Source: Candidatus Synoicihabitans palmerolidicus
Lineage (GTDB): Bacteria; Verrucomicrobiota; Verrucomicrobiia; Opitutales; Opitutaceae
Direction of reading: 5' to 3'
Length of the DNA stretch: 64,000 nucleotides
Assembly (NCBI GenBank): GCA_020809425.1
Contig: JAGGDC010000001.1
Span: 620,001-684,000 of the forward strand
This document shows positions 31,827 to 42,103 of the stretch, piece after piece. Position 1 is the stretch's first letter, and each line of letters starts with the position of its first letter. Under the pieces are notes generated by a model. That model was not told the origin of the DNA. It saw nothing but the letters and a program-made list of their open reading frames with translations, and did no database searches. The translations under genes and the position numbers were made by a program.

Positions 31827-34472
31827 ATGCAATCACACGGCCCTAAGCGAGTCTACACCTCTCAGTCCCTGGAATTTTGGTTCGAGAAGCTCACTGTTGA
31901 GTGGGAGCCTCATTTCTCCAACCAGCAACTTGAAGATGGTCACCGGCTTTATCGTGAAGGTGATGTGAGAGAATTAGAGCTGACCGATCACGACGCGATT
32001 GTGCATCGGCGAGTGGAAAAGAGGGACGAATATGCCGTGATCGAGTGGCGGGAAGGCAAGTTGGCCGTACGATCCTCCTCCACCGATTTGGAAATCGCGC
32101 GAGCATTGGCGGTGGCGGGCCTGCATGAGATTGAGGAATTGGTGGCGGATGAGATTTCTCCACTGCCGGAGGACGATCCCGAACCCACGGGCTCAGATGA
32201 GGATCGCAGTTTGGACGGAGGCAGAACGGGACTGGCGAGAGTCTCAGACGGAACGAACGGGGGGGCGTCAAGACCCGGATTCCGGACTACCAGCACCTCG
32301 TTTTTGCGCACCTCAGGAGGCACGGGAGCACGCGTGCCGTCGCGGACCCTGGTGTTGGTGTTCAAAACGAAAGTGGGCGGGTTGAGTTTCAAGGCCTATT
32401 GGCAGACCCCGGACAAACAACGAGTGGCGACATTGGGCGATGTCGCTCATGCTGATGGGAATGGTCATGTGACATTGGGTGAGCGTGCCAAGCTTATCGG
32501 ATTGGCTGCCTACGCACGGAAGGCGCACTTTCTTTATAATACCAAGACGGGGGCTTACTTGTTGGATAACGTTGGTGAGATCCCCAATTTTTTGAGAGGC
32601 ACGCTCACCTTTTGGCGTCGCCTCTTTAACATCGAATTGGACGCCAATGCGGCGAATTTGGTGAAGGGTACGAGGAAGATCCAAGTTGAAGCGGTGGCGG
32701 GACGGCGCACCGCGGAGGGAGGGAAAGGCGGCGCGGGAGAACGGGCGGGAACCTTGGACCTCAGATGGATCTTCAAGGCAGGTGCACAGATGTTGAGTGA
32801 CGCGGAAGTGAGGTCGCTCCTGCGCCGGGGGACTTCGCCGACCATTATTCCGTCAGTGGGGATCGTCGAGTTGCCGACGGAACAGATTGCGGCCATTGAG
32901 TCGTGTCGAAAGAACGTGGCCGATACGCACGCGGAATCGGAGCTTTCGCCCTATTTGGTGTTTTCATTGTGCAATGATTCGCGGTTCAAGCTGACGATTG
33001 CGCCCGAACTTCAGGAGTGGCGGGAGAGTGTGTTAAAGCCGGCGCCGGTGGAGGCGGCCTTGCCCGAACTTTTGCGACCGTATCAGCGTCGTGGGGTGGA
33101 GTGGCTGCATCATCTGGCGGACGTGGGGTGTCACGGTTTGTTGGCTGATGAGATGGGATTGGGTAAGACCCTACAGGTCATTTCCTTGCTCGCGGCCCGG
33201 CCCATGGTGGGGATGCCCAGTCTGATCGTATGTCCAGCCTCGGTCGTGCCGGTTTGGCAGGAAGAGATCGAACGGTTTTTCCCTGAGTTGAAGACCAGTG
33301 TGCTGACAACGGGGAACGACTTTGTACAGGACAAGTCGCCGTTGATTTGGTTGGCCAGTTACACGCAGTTGCGAAAACACCGGGAGCATTTGTCGAACGT
33401 GGAGTTTGGTTATGCGGTTTTGGACGAGGGCCAGTTCATTAAGAATCCGGATGCGAAGGTCACGCAGACGACGTTTGTCGTGAGGGCGAAGCATCGCGTT
33501 GTTTTGACGGGCACGCCGTTGGAGAATCGCCAGTTGGATCTGTGGTCGATTTTTCGTTTTCTATTGCCCGGGTTACTCGGCTCAAGGTCGGGTTTTGAGT
33601 CACAGCTCAACTCGACGATGGATCAACTGAGGGCGCAGTTGGCGCCGTTTATATTGCGCCGGACGAAAAGCGAAGTGGCCAAGGAACTTCCGCAGAAGGT
33701 TGAGATGGATTTGCATTGCCCGATGACGGATGTGCAGCGAGCGGAGTATGCCCGGATTTGTTCAGAGGTCTTGCAGCGACTCGGCGATGATGTGGAAGCG
33801 GCGATGCGGGAGAAGTCCTTCGGATTCCTGGCGTTGCTGACGCGATTGCGTCAGGTTTGCTGCGATCCGGATATGTTGCCGTGGCGGAAATTTCCGTTGG
33901 AAGACTCCGGAAAGATCAGCCTTTTGATCGAGAAACTCGGCGAGATCATCGAGAGTGGGCACAAGGTGGTGATATTTTCCCAGTTCGTGATGTTGTTGGA
34001 TCGAGTGAAGGAGGCGTTGGCGGCGAACTATCCGGATTTGGCGCGCTATGAACTGACGGGGATGACACTGGATCGACAAAAGCCGGTCCAGGATTTCCAA
34101 AACTGCGATGGATCGGCGGCGATGCTGGTCTCGTTGAAAGCGGCGGGCACGGGGATTACGTTACATGCGGCTGACTATGTCTTTCTACTCGACCCATGGT
34201 GGAATCCGGCGGTGGAGGCCCAGGCGGTCGACCGCGTCCATCGTATCGGGCAGACCAATACGGTGTTTGTGTATCGGATGGTGACGGCTGGTACGATTGA
34301 GGAGCGAATTCAGGACCTCAAGGCGTTGAAGAATGATTTGTTTGATCGCATTGTGGGTGGTCTGGGGGGCGATTTCGATCTGAGCCAACATTTCACGTCA
34401 TTGCAGGATCTCGTAACATTGACCCAAGACGCGACGGAGAAGGACTCGGATCATGGGGATCAGAGTCACTGA
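31827..34472 (+). CDS. SNF2-family DNA helicase/translocase
   Basis: From the ATG at 31827 the product is 881 aa; a GTG at 31800 is possible. An N-terminal SWIM/zinc-finger-adjacent region without clear cysteines covers about 1-400. The SNF2 ATPase core follows: Walker A DEMGLGKT, Walker B written DEGQ instead of the usual DEAH/DEAQ, TGTPLENR, then helicase_C with VSLKAAGTGITLHAAD and DRVHRIGQ. The family remodels DNA-protein complexes. The frame is intact, one of the longest in the window. Confidence 0.9.
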   Translation: MQSHGPKRVYTSQSLEFWFEKLTVEWEPHFSNQQLEDGHRLYREGDVRELELTDHDAIVHRRVEKRDEYAVIEWREGKLAVRSSSTDLEIARALAVAGLHEIEELVADEISPLPEDDPEPTGSDEDRSLDGGRTGLARVSDGTNGGASRPGFRTTSTSFLRTSGGTGARVPSRTLVLVFKTKVGGLSFKAYWQTPDKQRVATLGDVAHADGNGHVTLGERAKLIGLAAYARKAHFLYNTKTGAYLLDNVGEIPNFLRGTLTFWRRLFNIELDANAANLVKGTRKIQVEAVAGRRTAEGGKGGAGERAGTLDLRWIFKAGAQMLSDAEVRSLLRRGTSPTIIPSVGIVELPTEQIAAIESCRKNVADTHAESELSPYLVFSLCNDSRFKLTIAPELQEWRESVLKPAPVEAALPELLRPYQRRGVEWLHHLADVGCHGLLADEMGLGKTLQVISLLAARPMVGMPSLIVCPASVVPVWQEEIERFFPELKTSVLTTGNDFVQDKSPLIWLASYTQLRKHREHLSNVEFGYAVLDEGQFIKNPDAKVTQTTFVVRAKHRVVLTGTPLENRQLDLWSIFRFLLPGLLGSRSGFESQLNSTMDQLRAQLAPFILRRTKSEVAKELPQKVEMDLHCPMTDVQRAEYARICSEVLQRLGDDVEAAMREKSFGFLALLTRLRQVCCDPDMLPWRKFPLEDSGKISLLIEKLGEIIESGHKVVIFSQFVMLLDRVKEALAANYPDLARYELTGMTLDRQKPVQDFQNCDGSAAMLVSLKAAGTGITLHAADYVFLLDPWWNPAVEAQAVDRVHRIGQTNTVFVYRMVTAGTIEERIQDLKALKNDLFDRIVGGLGGDFDLSQHFTSLQDLVTLTQDATEKDSDHGDQSH

Positions 34473-34503
34473 CGCGTGACGACGAAGTGACGCCGTGATG
34501 GAA

Positions 34504-34541
34504 ACGTCACGAATGTTACGCGGAAATGTCAGGCGGGTAAC
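34504..34541 (+). promoter_or_regulatory. Pho-box-like repeats upstream of the TonB receptor
   Basis: Two interleaved repeat pairs, each 22 bp apart: ACGTCAC (34504) with ATGTCAG (34526), and ATGTTAC (34513) with GGGTAAC (34535). They resemble halves of the PhoB consensus CTGTCAT and lie 64 bp before the start codon. The 11-bp phasing is less regular than at the other two sites. Confidence 0.3.
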
Positions 34542-37356
34542 ATGTTGGCGTCGGCCAGACATTCAGTTTGAAGGGAAGGGTAGCGTCATGACGTGGTCGC
34601 TCACATGTCTCGTATCCCGCGCAATTACCGCGCTCGATTTCTACTCACTTGGTTCACCGGTGCTCTCGTAGCACTGGGGTTGGTCTCTTCGTTGCACGCG
34701 CAAAGTGCGACGGGCAGTATAGCTGGACGTTTGATCGACGAAGCCTCGGGTTTTGGCATCTCCTGGACCACGGTCACGGTGCAGTCGACCGGGCAAAGTG
34801 CCACCACCGACCTGAGTGGGAGCTACTCGTTGAGTGGAGTACCCGTCGGGCTGCAATTGTTGTTGGTGGTGAAGGAAGGCTATCAATCGGCCTCGATCAC
34901 CGATGTGAGAGTGAAGGCGGGCGAGACTTTCCGGTTGGATATTCCGCTGGCTCCGGTGGGTGGTGACGTGATCAAGATGGATGCCTTTTCGGTTTCCGCG
35001 GACATCGTGCAGTCTTCCGACATTGGACTGATGGTGGCTCGGCAAAAAGCTGCGTCGATCAGCGACGCCATCGGGAGTGACCAATTCGGTCGACTCGGCG
35101 CCAGCAATGCCGCTGAAGCGCTGGGTAAAGTGACGGGAGCGAGCGTGGTGGACGGCAAGTATGTCCTGATTCGAGGACTCGGGGATCGTTATTCGAACAC
35201 ATTGATGAACGGTGTTTCGGTGCCGAGTGCCGATCCGGACAAACGGGCGGTGCAGATGGACCAATTTCCGACCGACCTGATTGACAGTGTAGTGACGACG
35301 AAGTCATGTACCTCGGATCAACCGGGAGCGTTTTCGGGCGGCAGTGTGAATTTGAAGACCAAGTCCTTTCCAGAGAGCTTCTTTGTTTCCGCTTCGGTTT
35401 CAGTGGGAGCCAAGGCCAATGCCCGAGGTGAAGAAATCCTGACCTCACCCGGAAACACCGGAGCAGTGCCGGTGGTGCCGGATGTCATCCCGAACCGAGA
35501 CTTGGCCGAGTTGCGGACAGAATGGGTCGGGGACTTTGGACCAGCGAATGAGATCGACGCCGCCACGCGTGCCTTTGGACCAGCCGGGTTGTTTCCGGTG
35601 CAGCGAGTCGGGGACTTTGATCTCGGTTTCAGTATCGCGGCGGGCAATCGCATCACCTACGGCGACAACGGGTTGATCGGTATTACGGGCAGTTTTAATT
35701 ATGACCGATCTTTCGATCACTACGATGGAGGAGAGACGGGTCGCTATGCCGGAACGGCGGCCAATCCGGTCAACTGGTATTTACTGACGGCGGATGCGAG
35801 TATATTGACGTTTGACCCAGCCGATGCGCCAGCGCTCACGCCGGCGTTTGGCGTCACGTCGAGCTCGATTACCGAGTCCATGGGGGGGATTGGTGAAACT
35901 CGCTATCCGGCCCACGATTGATCACGAGGTGAGCCTCGATTTGATTTACAATGAATCGGTTGAGGACAAGGCGCGTCGGGGTTGGGGGAAGAGGCATTGA
36001 ACGATGCCGGAGCCATTTACGAAGTCTATGAATTGTTAAAGACGGAGCGATTGATCAGCTCGGCCCAATTGGCCGGGAAGAGTCTCTTCATGGGCCGGCA
36101 TGAAACTGAACTGGAGTGGCGTCTGTCGCAGTCTAAAAGCAGCCAGGACCAGCCGGCCTATCGCACAATGTCGACGGTCTATGATTTGAATGGAGAACCG
36201 GTAAACGCCACGGGCGTGCAACCGAACCGCTACTTTCGTGAGCTGAGGAGGATTCGACGGAAGGTGGCGTCGATATAACGATTCCGGTGTCGGTCGGTGG
36301 CCGGGAGCATCGTGTGAAGTTTGGGGTTATGGCCTCGAGCAATGAGCGGACTTACGACGAGCAGCGTTTCCAATACGCCCGCGTGCCGCGCTCTCGGGAA
36401 GAGTTGACGGCGTTTCCTGGATTTGTGGGCATCGTGGCGTAGGACGCGGACGGCGTCACGTTTGGCAATGGCAATACGATCTCTCGTCTGCAGGAGCCCA
36501 ACAGCTACCTGGGAACGCAGGACGTCAGTGCGGGTCTACGCCATGGCGGATATGCAATTAACGGCTACGATCCGGGCGATTGCCGGGGCCCGGTATGAGA
36601 AAACGGAGATTGTTACCACGCCGGCGGAGGTTCCGGGGCTCACGCCCCAAACGGGCATCATCGATGACTCGAACGTATTGCCCGCGATCAATTTCGTTTA
36701 CGCGCAGAACAAACGCATGAACTGGTGGGTGGCCTACGGACGCACCATTGCCCGTCCGACTTACAAGGAGCTCACGAACATTCGTTATGACGACGTTTTC
36801 ACCGGGGATACCTACCTGGGTAACGCCAATCTGGACCTCACGGTCATCGACAATTTCGACCTGCGCTGGGAGTGGTTTCCATCGAAGGGGCAGACCGTCG
36901 CAGTCAGTGCGTTCTACAAGGACATGACGAATCCGAGCGAGGTGTTGTTTCAACCTGCCGTCGGTTCCATCCAACCGCAGAATGTAGAGCAGGGCACCGT
37001 TTACGGTATCGAAATGGAATTCCGCCGGGACCTCGATTTTATCAGTGCAGCTTTCGCGCGTTGGTCGTTGGGCGGAAACCTGACTTTCATCGAATCGGAA
37101 GTCACGATTCCGGAATCGGAGATGGCGTTGTTGCGCGCGGTGGATCCGGGGGTGTCCGACAAGCGGGAACTGCTGGGGCAGTTTCCCTACGTTTTCAACG
37201 CGGATATCAACTACACTCGAGACGAGTGGGGCACTTCGGCGACATTGTCCTACAACGTGGTGGGCGAGCGACTCGATCTGGTGGTCTTTGGTCCGCTGCC
37301 GGACGTTTATGAGCAACCCTCGCCGTCGTTGAACTTCGTGTTCAGCCAGAGCCTAG

Positions 37357-38831
37357 TCCTACTTAGTTAAATGTTTGACAGAACTAGAAGAGGCGACTCA
37401 TCAGCCCGTTGGTCATCGGGGGGCCTAGCCCTGCGGGCCGAATAAAAAAATGACATTGCCGCCCTAAAAGATGCGGCCCGTATGTTCGTGGAATTTTGCC
37501 ACTCCTATTCACCGCACTTCATCGGCTGGGGGATGAATAGCGTGGGGCACGCGCGCCACTACCTCAGTGGCGCTGCTGGGCACGCAGCGGCGAAAAAACA
37601 TTGAGGTAATCGGGCAGGATGTGAAAGGCAGTGATTATCAAGGTCTTGAGCGGTTCATCAGTTCATCGCTCTGGGATCACCACTCGTTGATGGACCAAGT
37701 CGCCTGCGACGCCAACACATTGTTCGGCGATGAAAAACTTGCCGGTCTGTATATCGACGAGAGCAGTTTTTTGAAAAAGGGCCACGCGTCGGTGGGAGTG
37801 CAGCGCCAATGGTCCGGGCGGGCAAGGTTGAAAACTGCCAAGTCGGAGTCTACGCCTGCCTAGGGCGCGATACGCGGGTGTGCCTGACTGATTTTCGTCT
37901 GTATCTGCCGGAGGCGTGGACGCAGGACTCGGCGAGACTGGACAAGGCCAAGGTGCCGGAGCAATGCCGCGTGCATAAAACCAAACACGAGCAGGCCTGG
38001 GAGATGATCGTGCACGCGCGCAAGCAGGGCCTGAGGTTTGGCTGGGTCGGCTTCGACTGCCTGTATGGCAGCAAGCGCGAGTTGCTCAACGCGGTCGAAG
38101 ACCTGGGGGAGCGCTTTGTGGGCGATGTGGCCAGGACGACCAAGGTATGGACGCAACAACTACAACTGGAGAAACCGCGCGCGGGCCGGGGACGACCCGC
38201 GAAGAACTAGCGGCTCAGCGAGGCCAACACCGCACAGTATCGCAGCGTGGAAGCATTGGCCCAGGAGCACTTCGAGTCGGCACACCAACGGGTCAAATAC
38301 CGCTCAGGCACCAAGGGGGAGTGTGGACTCATGGATCTGGGTGAGCACCGTATGGACCTGGGAGCCAAGGCACACAGGAGCCACGAGAGCGTTTACTGAT
38401 CATCCGACGCGATGCAGATAACAGCTTCAAATACAGCCTGAGCAACCGGCCGGCCGGCCAGTCGTGGGCCCACTATGCCTGGGCACAGGCCCAGCGCTTC
38501 TGGATCGAACATGCCTTCCACGAAGCGAAGAGCCAGTTGGGCATGGCACAGTATCAGGTAGGTGCGGGTCTGGCCCGGCTGGCATCATCACATGGCCTTG
38601 GTTGCCATGGCTCTGCTATTTTCCCCAAAATTATGCACCCAAGTGCATCCCCAGGTCCCGCTGCTGAGCGTGCGCGACATCACCGAACTGCTCGACTACT
38701 ATCTGCCTCGCAAGCGCCTCGATGAGGCGGCAATCCTCACCAATATCACCGCCAGGCACCGGCTCAGAGCACGCGACATCGAGCGGCGAAAACGCATTCC
38801 CGTCGGCCTACCTCCATCTAACTAAGTAGAA
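37357..38831 (+). mobile_element. IS701-like insertion sequence with CTAG target duplication
   Basis: The element is 1,475 bp with imperfect inverted ends (TCCTACTTAGTTAAATG and TTCTACTTAGTTAGATG, 15 of 17 matching). It is flanked on both sides by CTAG (37353-37356 and 38832-38835). A 4-bp target of this kind is typical of the IS701 family. Removing it with one CTAG restores the reading frame of the host receptor gene, so this is a simple insertion. Confidence 0.85.
37567..38824 (+). pseudogene. IS701-family transposase, degenerate
   Basis: A DDE_5-like transposase spread over several frames: LAGLYIDESSFLKKGHASVGVQRQ with the first Asp, then VGVYACLGRD, FGWVGFDCLYGSK with the second Asp, a TAG at 38208, VWTWEP, and IIRRDADNSF to HAFHEAKSQLGMAQYQV with the Glu. 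At least four breaks are needed to read it through. Part of the N-terminal sequence upstream of 37567 (FCHSYSPHFIGWGM) also belongs to it. Confidence 0.75.
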
Positions 38832-39037
38832 CTAGGCTACCGTTGGAAATTCAAGTTCAGCGCTAAGAACCTGCTCGATTCCAACAAGGAAAAATTGATC
38901 GACGTGCCCGGTAGGCCGCTCGTCTACAGCCGCTACCAAACCGGTCGCAGCTTCAGTCTCTCGCTCAGCTATCTCTTCGAGTAAGCCGGTAAAAATCCCT
39001 CTGTGTTAACCAACACTAATCCAACGAAAAATACGTA

Positions 39038-40832
39038 ATGAAACTGAAATCCCTTATCGCCATGGCGCTTCTCGGCGCGACGGCTTCGCCGCCAAGCGGC
39101 GACGGTAAACGTTAGCGGCTCGATTTCCAGCAACACGACTCAGTCGGTAGAAAATGAATACGTTCTCAGTGGTTACGTTTTCGTTCGCGACGGGGTGACC
39201 CTCACGATTGAGCCGGGCACGGTGATCAAGGGCGAAGTCAGCTCCGGAGCTGGCGCGGCCGCTCTCATTATCACCCAAGGCGGTAAGATCATGGCGGAAG
39301 GCACGGCCGACAAGCCGATCATCTTCACCCCGGAGCTCGACAATCTCGATGGTTCATTGGGCACCAACCGCAAAGGACTCTAGGATGGTTTGATCTTGTT
39401 GGGTAAGGCAAGCATCAACTCCCGTGCGAACGGAGAAGTTGCCGGTTTTCCTGCGACGGATCAAATCGAAGGAGTTTCCGTAACCACGGATCAGATTCCC
39501 TTGGTGACCTTTGGAGGCACCGCTGACGCCGATAATTCCGGTGTGATCAAGTATGTTTCCATCCGTCATGGTGGTGCCAAATTGGGCACCGCCAACGAGA
39601 TCAACGGATTGACCCTGGGTGGTGTTGGATCCGGGACCACCTTGTCCTACATCGAGGTCTACGCCAATCAGGATGACGGCTACGAGTTCTTCGGTGGCAC
39701 GGTGAATGCAGACCACTTGGTGGCGGCGTGCTGTGGTGATGATTCGTTCGATTTCGACCAAGGATTCCGGGGCAACCTGCAGTTTCTCTTCACGGTCCAA
39801 GTGGTGGACGGTGATGCACCGGATGATCCAGCCATTGAATGGGACGGCGCCACTTCGCCGCTCACGGCGACACCGATTTCCAGTGTCACGGTTTCCAACT
39901 TGACTGCGATCGGTTTGGGCGAAAGCGGTAACAACGCTCCGATCAACCCGCGCGACAACGTCACGGTTAAACTCTACAACTCGGCTTTCGTGAACTACGC
40001 CCGTGGCATCGAAATCGAGTCCGACATCGGTGATGTCGCTCCGGATATCCAAAGCAATGTTTGGTTCAGCCATATCGCTGCCCAAAACACCGCGACGGCT
40101 TGGGGTACTTCCAACTCCTCCAGCGATCAGGATGCCACTGCTTACTTCACCAACGCGGCTCTGAACAATGTCATTGCCGATCCTCTAATGACTGGAATTT
40201 CGTACACGACTAACGCGGGTCTCGATCCTCGTCCCGCCAACTCGACGTCTCCTTTGTGGACAACCCCCGTGTTTGCCACCGATTTGGTCGCCACCGATCA
40301 CGTTGGTGCGTTCGGCTCCGATCTCTGGATCAAGGGGTGGACCAACCTCGATATCGCCGGTTCCTTACTAGCGGTGCTCGTGACCGAAGACGATGCGGAC
40401 AATGCTGATCTGGTTGTGCCGGTGGTGCGTGGTTCGACCTCCAAGCCCGTCAACGTCTAGACCCGCGGGTTCGTGGGCACGGGAGATCAGGTCCTTACCG
40501 GTGGTGTCGTCATCAGTGGTTCCCAGTCCCAATCCGTCTTGATTCGTGCGATCGGTCCGTCCCTCGCTCAGTTCAATGTGACGGGTCTGTTGTCCAACGT
40601 AGAGGTACGCTTGTTCTCGTCTGCCAGCACCACGACACCGATTGCGGTCAGTCGTGTGATCACTGGCCAAGCGATTGCCCTCGGTAATGAGCTTGGTGCG
40701 TTCGCGCTGGGCGAAAACGCGCAAGACGCGGCGATCGTAGCAGTCCTCGCGCCTGGTAGCTACACGGCGGAAGTCACTGGTGTCGATGGCGTCACCGGTG
40801 TTGCGATCATTGAGGTCTACGAGCTCGACTAA
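39038..40832 (+). pseudogene. Secreted beta-helix-like surface protein with verrucomicrobial C-terminal domain; one frameshift, two in-frame TAG
   Basis: The ATG at 39038 opens a signal peptide (MKLKSLIAMALLGATA), with a frame change just after it near 39090. The body shows TLTIEPGTVIKGEV and repeated short strands (GGVGSGTTLSYIEVYANQDDG) like a right-handed parallel beta-helix. In-frame TAG codons fall at 39381 (a Trp is expected in GLWDGLI) and 40458 (a Ser is expected before TRGFVGTGDQVL). The last 120 residues (VLIRAIGPSLAQF, VTGLL) form a domain I know from many exported verrucomicrobial proteins. It lies between the receptor and pstS and has its own terminator. Confidence 0.78.
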
Positions 40833-40862
40833 GTTCCAATCTCCTAAATCAGATTCTTTGAC

Positions 40863-40893
40863 GAGGCGGACCGCATGCGGTCCGCCTCTTTTT
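40863..40893 (+). terminator. Strong Rho-independent terminator after the surface-protein gene
   Basis: A perfect 13-bp inverted repeat (GAGGCGGACCGCA with TGCGGTCCGCCTC; the central bases form the turn) is followed by a T-run. It closes the receptor/surface-protein unit and separates it from pstS. Confidence 0.9.
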
Positions 40894-40964
40894 GTCGGGC
40901 GAATCGCAGGAACGTGAGGGCGGTGATGGTGTGAGCGTTACGGAGGAGTGACGGCGTTTCTAAA

Positions 40965-40982
40965 ACGTAACGAGACCGTCAT
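40965..40982 (+). promoter_or_regulatory. Pho-box-like repeat upstream of the second pstS
   Basis: ACGTAAC-GAGA-CCGTCAT: two heptamers 11 bp apart, the spacing of PhoB half-sites. The second matches CTGTCAT at six of seven positions. It lies 47 bp before the pstS start codon. Confidence 0.45.
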
Positions 40983-41029
40983 CGAATACGTTGGAGAGGT
41001 GCTTTTGATTCTCGTCACGCTCTCGAGCG

Positions 41030-41854
41030 ATGAAAACTCTTCTCCGCTTGTTGATAAGCTGTGTCACTGCATTGGTCGCTTTTTCAGCGACCGCTTCGGC
41101 GCAGAAAATTGTGATCAAAGGTTCCGATACGCTGGGGGCCAAGTTGGTGCCTATCCTGGCGGAGGAATTCAAAGCGATGCACCCTGGAGTTGCGTTTGAG
41201 ATTGCTGCGGAGGGTTCCAGCACGGGTATCGCGGCGATCATTGACGGTACGGCCGACATTGGAATGTCCAGCCGTAGTGCAAAGCCAACCGAACTTTCTG
41301 CGGCGGCAGCAAAGGGAGTCAAGATGACCGAGCACATCGTGGCTTATGACGGACTCGCGGTAATGATTAACGAGGGCAACGTGATTACGGATCTGCGCAA
41401 GCGACAGGTGGAACAAATCTTCACCGGTGCCGTAACGGATTGGTCGGCCGTGGGAGGTCCTCCAGGACCGATCTCGGTTTATACGCGCAACACTTCTTCG
41501 GGCACCTATTCGGATTTCAAGTCACTGGCCATGCGCAAGCGTGATTATACCCCGTCCTCTCAGAAGATGGCAGGCAATGAGCAGATTGCGTCCGAGGTGG
41601 CATCGAACGCCAACGGCATCGGTTATGTGGGACTGGCTTATGTTTCCGCGGACGGGATCAAGATTGCGACGATTGAAGGTCATCGGCCGGAAGCGGCTTC
41701 GATAAATTCCGGCGACTACCCTTACGCCCGCCCCACGTTCTATTACACGAGTGGCGAGCCGACTGGAATTGTCGCCGAATTCATCGCCTTCACCATTAGT
41801 GAAGCAGGTCAGAAAATAGCAGAGCAGGTAGGGTTTGTGCCTTTGGCGAACTAA
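41030..41854 (+). CDS. pstS: Phosphate-binding protein PstS (intact paralogue)
   Basis: The 274-aa product has a signal peptide (cleavage near ATASAQ) and a PBP-like phosphate-binding domain: KGSDTLGAK, EGSSTGIAAIID, the RNTSSGTYSDFKSLAM loop and YARPTFYYTSGEP near the end. It is very similar to the frameshifted pstS at 7976 and could supply the binding protein for PstCAB. It is preceded by a strong terminator and a Pho-box-like site, and followed by the porin front piece. Confidence 0.94.
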   Translation: MKTLLRLLISCVTALVAFSATASAQKIVIKGSDTLGAKLVPILAEEFKAMHPGVAFEIAAEGSSTGIAAIIDGTADIGMSSRSAKPTELSAAAAKGVKMTEHIVAYDGLAVMINEGNVITDLRKRQVEQIFTGAVTDWSAVGGPPGPISVYTRNTSSGTYSDFKSLAMRKRDYTPSSQKMAGNEQIASEVASNANGIGYVGLAYVSADGIKIATIEGHRPEAASINSGDYPYARPTFYYTSGEPTGIVAEFIAFTISEAGQKIAEQVGFVPLAN

Positions 41855-41882
41855 GCAGCTCCTCTGCTGTTCTCTGCCACGC

Positions 41883-41911
41883 AGCCATCACCGATTCGGT
41901 GGGGGCTTTTT
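41883..41911 (+). terminator. Possible terminator after the second pstS
   Basis: AGCC-ATCACCG-ATT-CGGT-GGGGGCT followed by TTTTT: an interrupted stem (AGCC/GGCT and CACCG/CGGTG) with a T-tract. It is weaker than the one at 40863. Confidence 0.45.
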
Positions 41912-42017
41912 AGAAGCCGGAGAGACTAGCAGGGGATGTGTTACGACATTGATTCAATGTTACGGAAAGTAGGCGAAAAGGTTACAGAATGCATGAAGTA
42001 GCGGTGACGGAACACCT

Positions 42018-42035
42018 ACGTCACGAAACTGTAAC
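42018..42035 (+). promoter_or_regulatory. Pho-box-like repeat upstream of the porin
   Basis: ACGTCAC-GAAA-CTGTAAC: heptamers 11 bp apart, close to the PhoB consensus, 68 bp before the porin ATG. Further upstream ATGTTAC and AGGTTAC recur 22 bp apart (about 41958 and 41980). Confidence 0.45.
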
Positions 42036-42103
42036 AAAGTGAAGGCACAGTGCGCACCGCCCGGCGACCACTCAGCGCGGCGGGAACCTTAAACCCTTCA
42101 TCC

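Larger units (their letters stand above)
34605..38984 (+). pseudogene. TonB-dependent outer-membrane receptor, frameshifted and interrupted by an IS701-like element
   Basis: From the ATG at 34605: signal peptide, a carboxypeptidase-regulatory-like beta domain (TGSIAGRLIDEASG, about 30-115), a plug domain (DAIGSDQFGRLG, VRI-type RGLGDRYSNTLMNG) and a long beta-barrel. Frames change in G-runs near 35885 and 35985, again near 36240 and near 36530, and a TAG interrupts at 36440. The IS701-like element lies at 37357-38831. Excising it with one CTAG copy rejoins SQSLGYRWKFKFSAKNLLD in frame. The barrel ends SLSYLFE at 38984. Substrate unknown; the neighbourhood suggests phosphate or an organophosphate. 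Confidence 0.85.
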
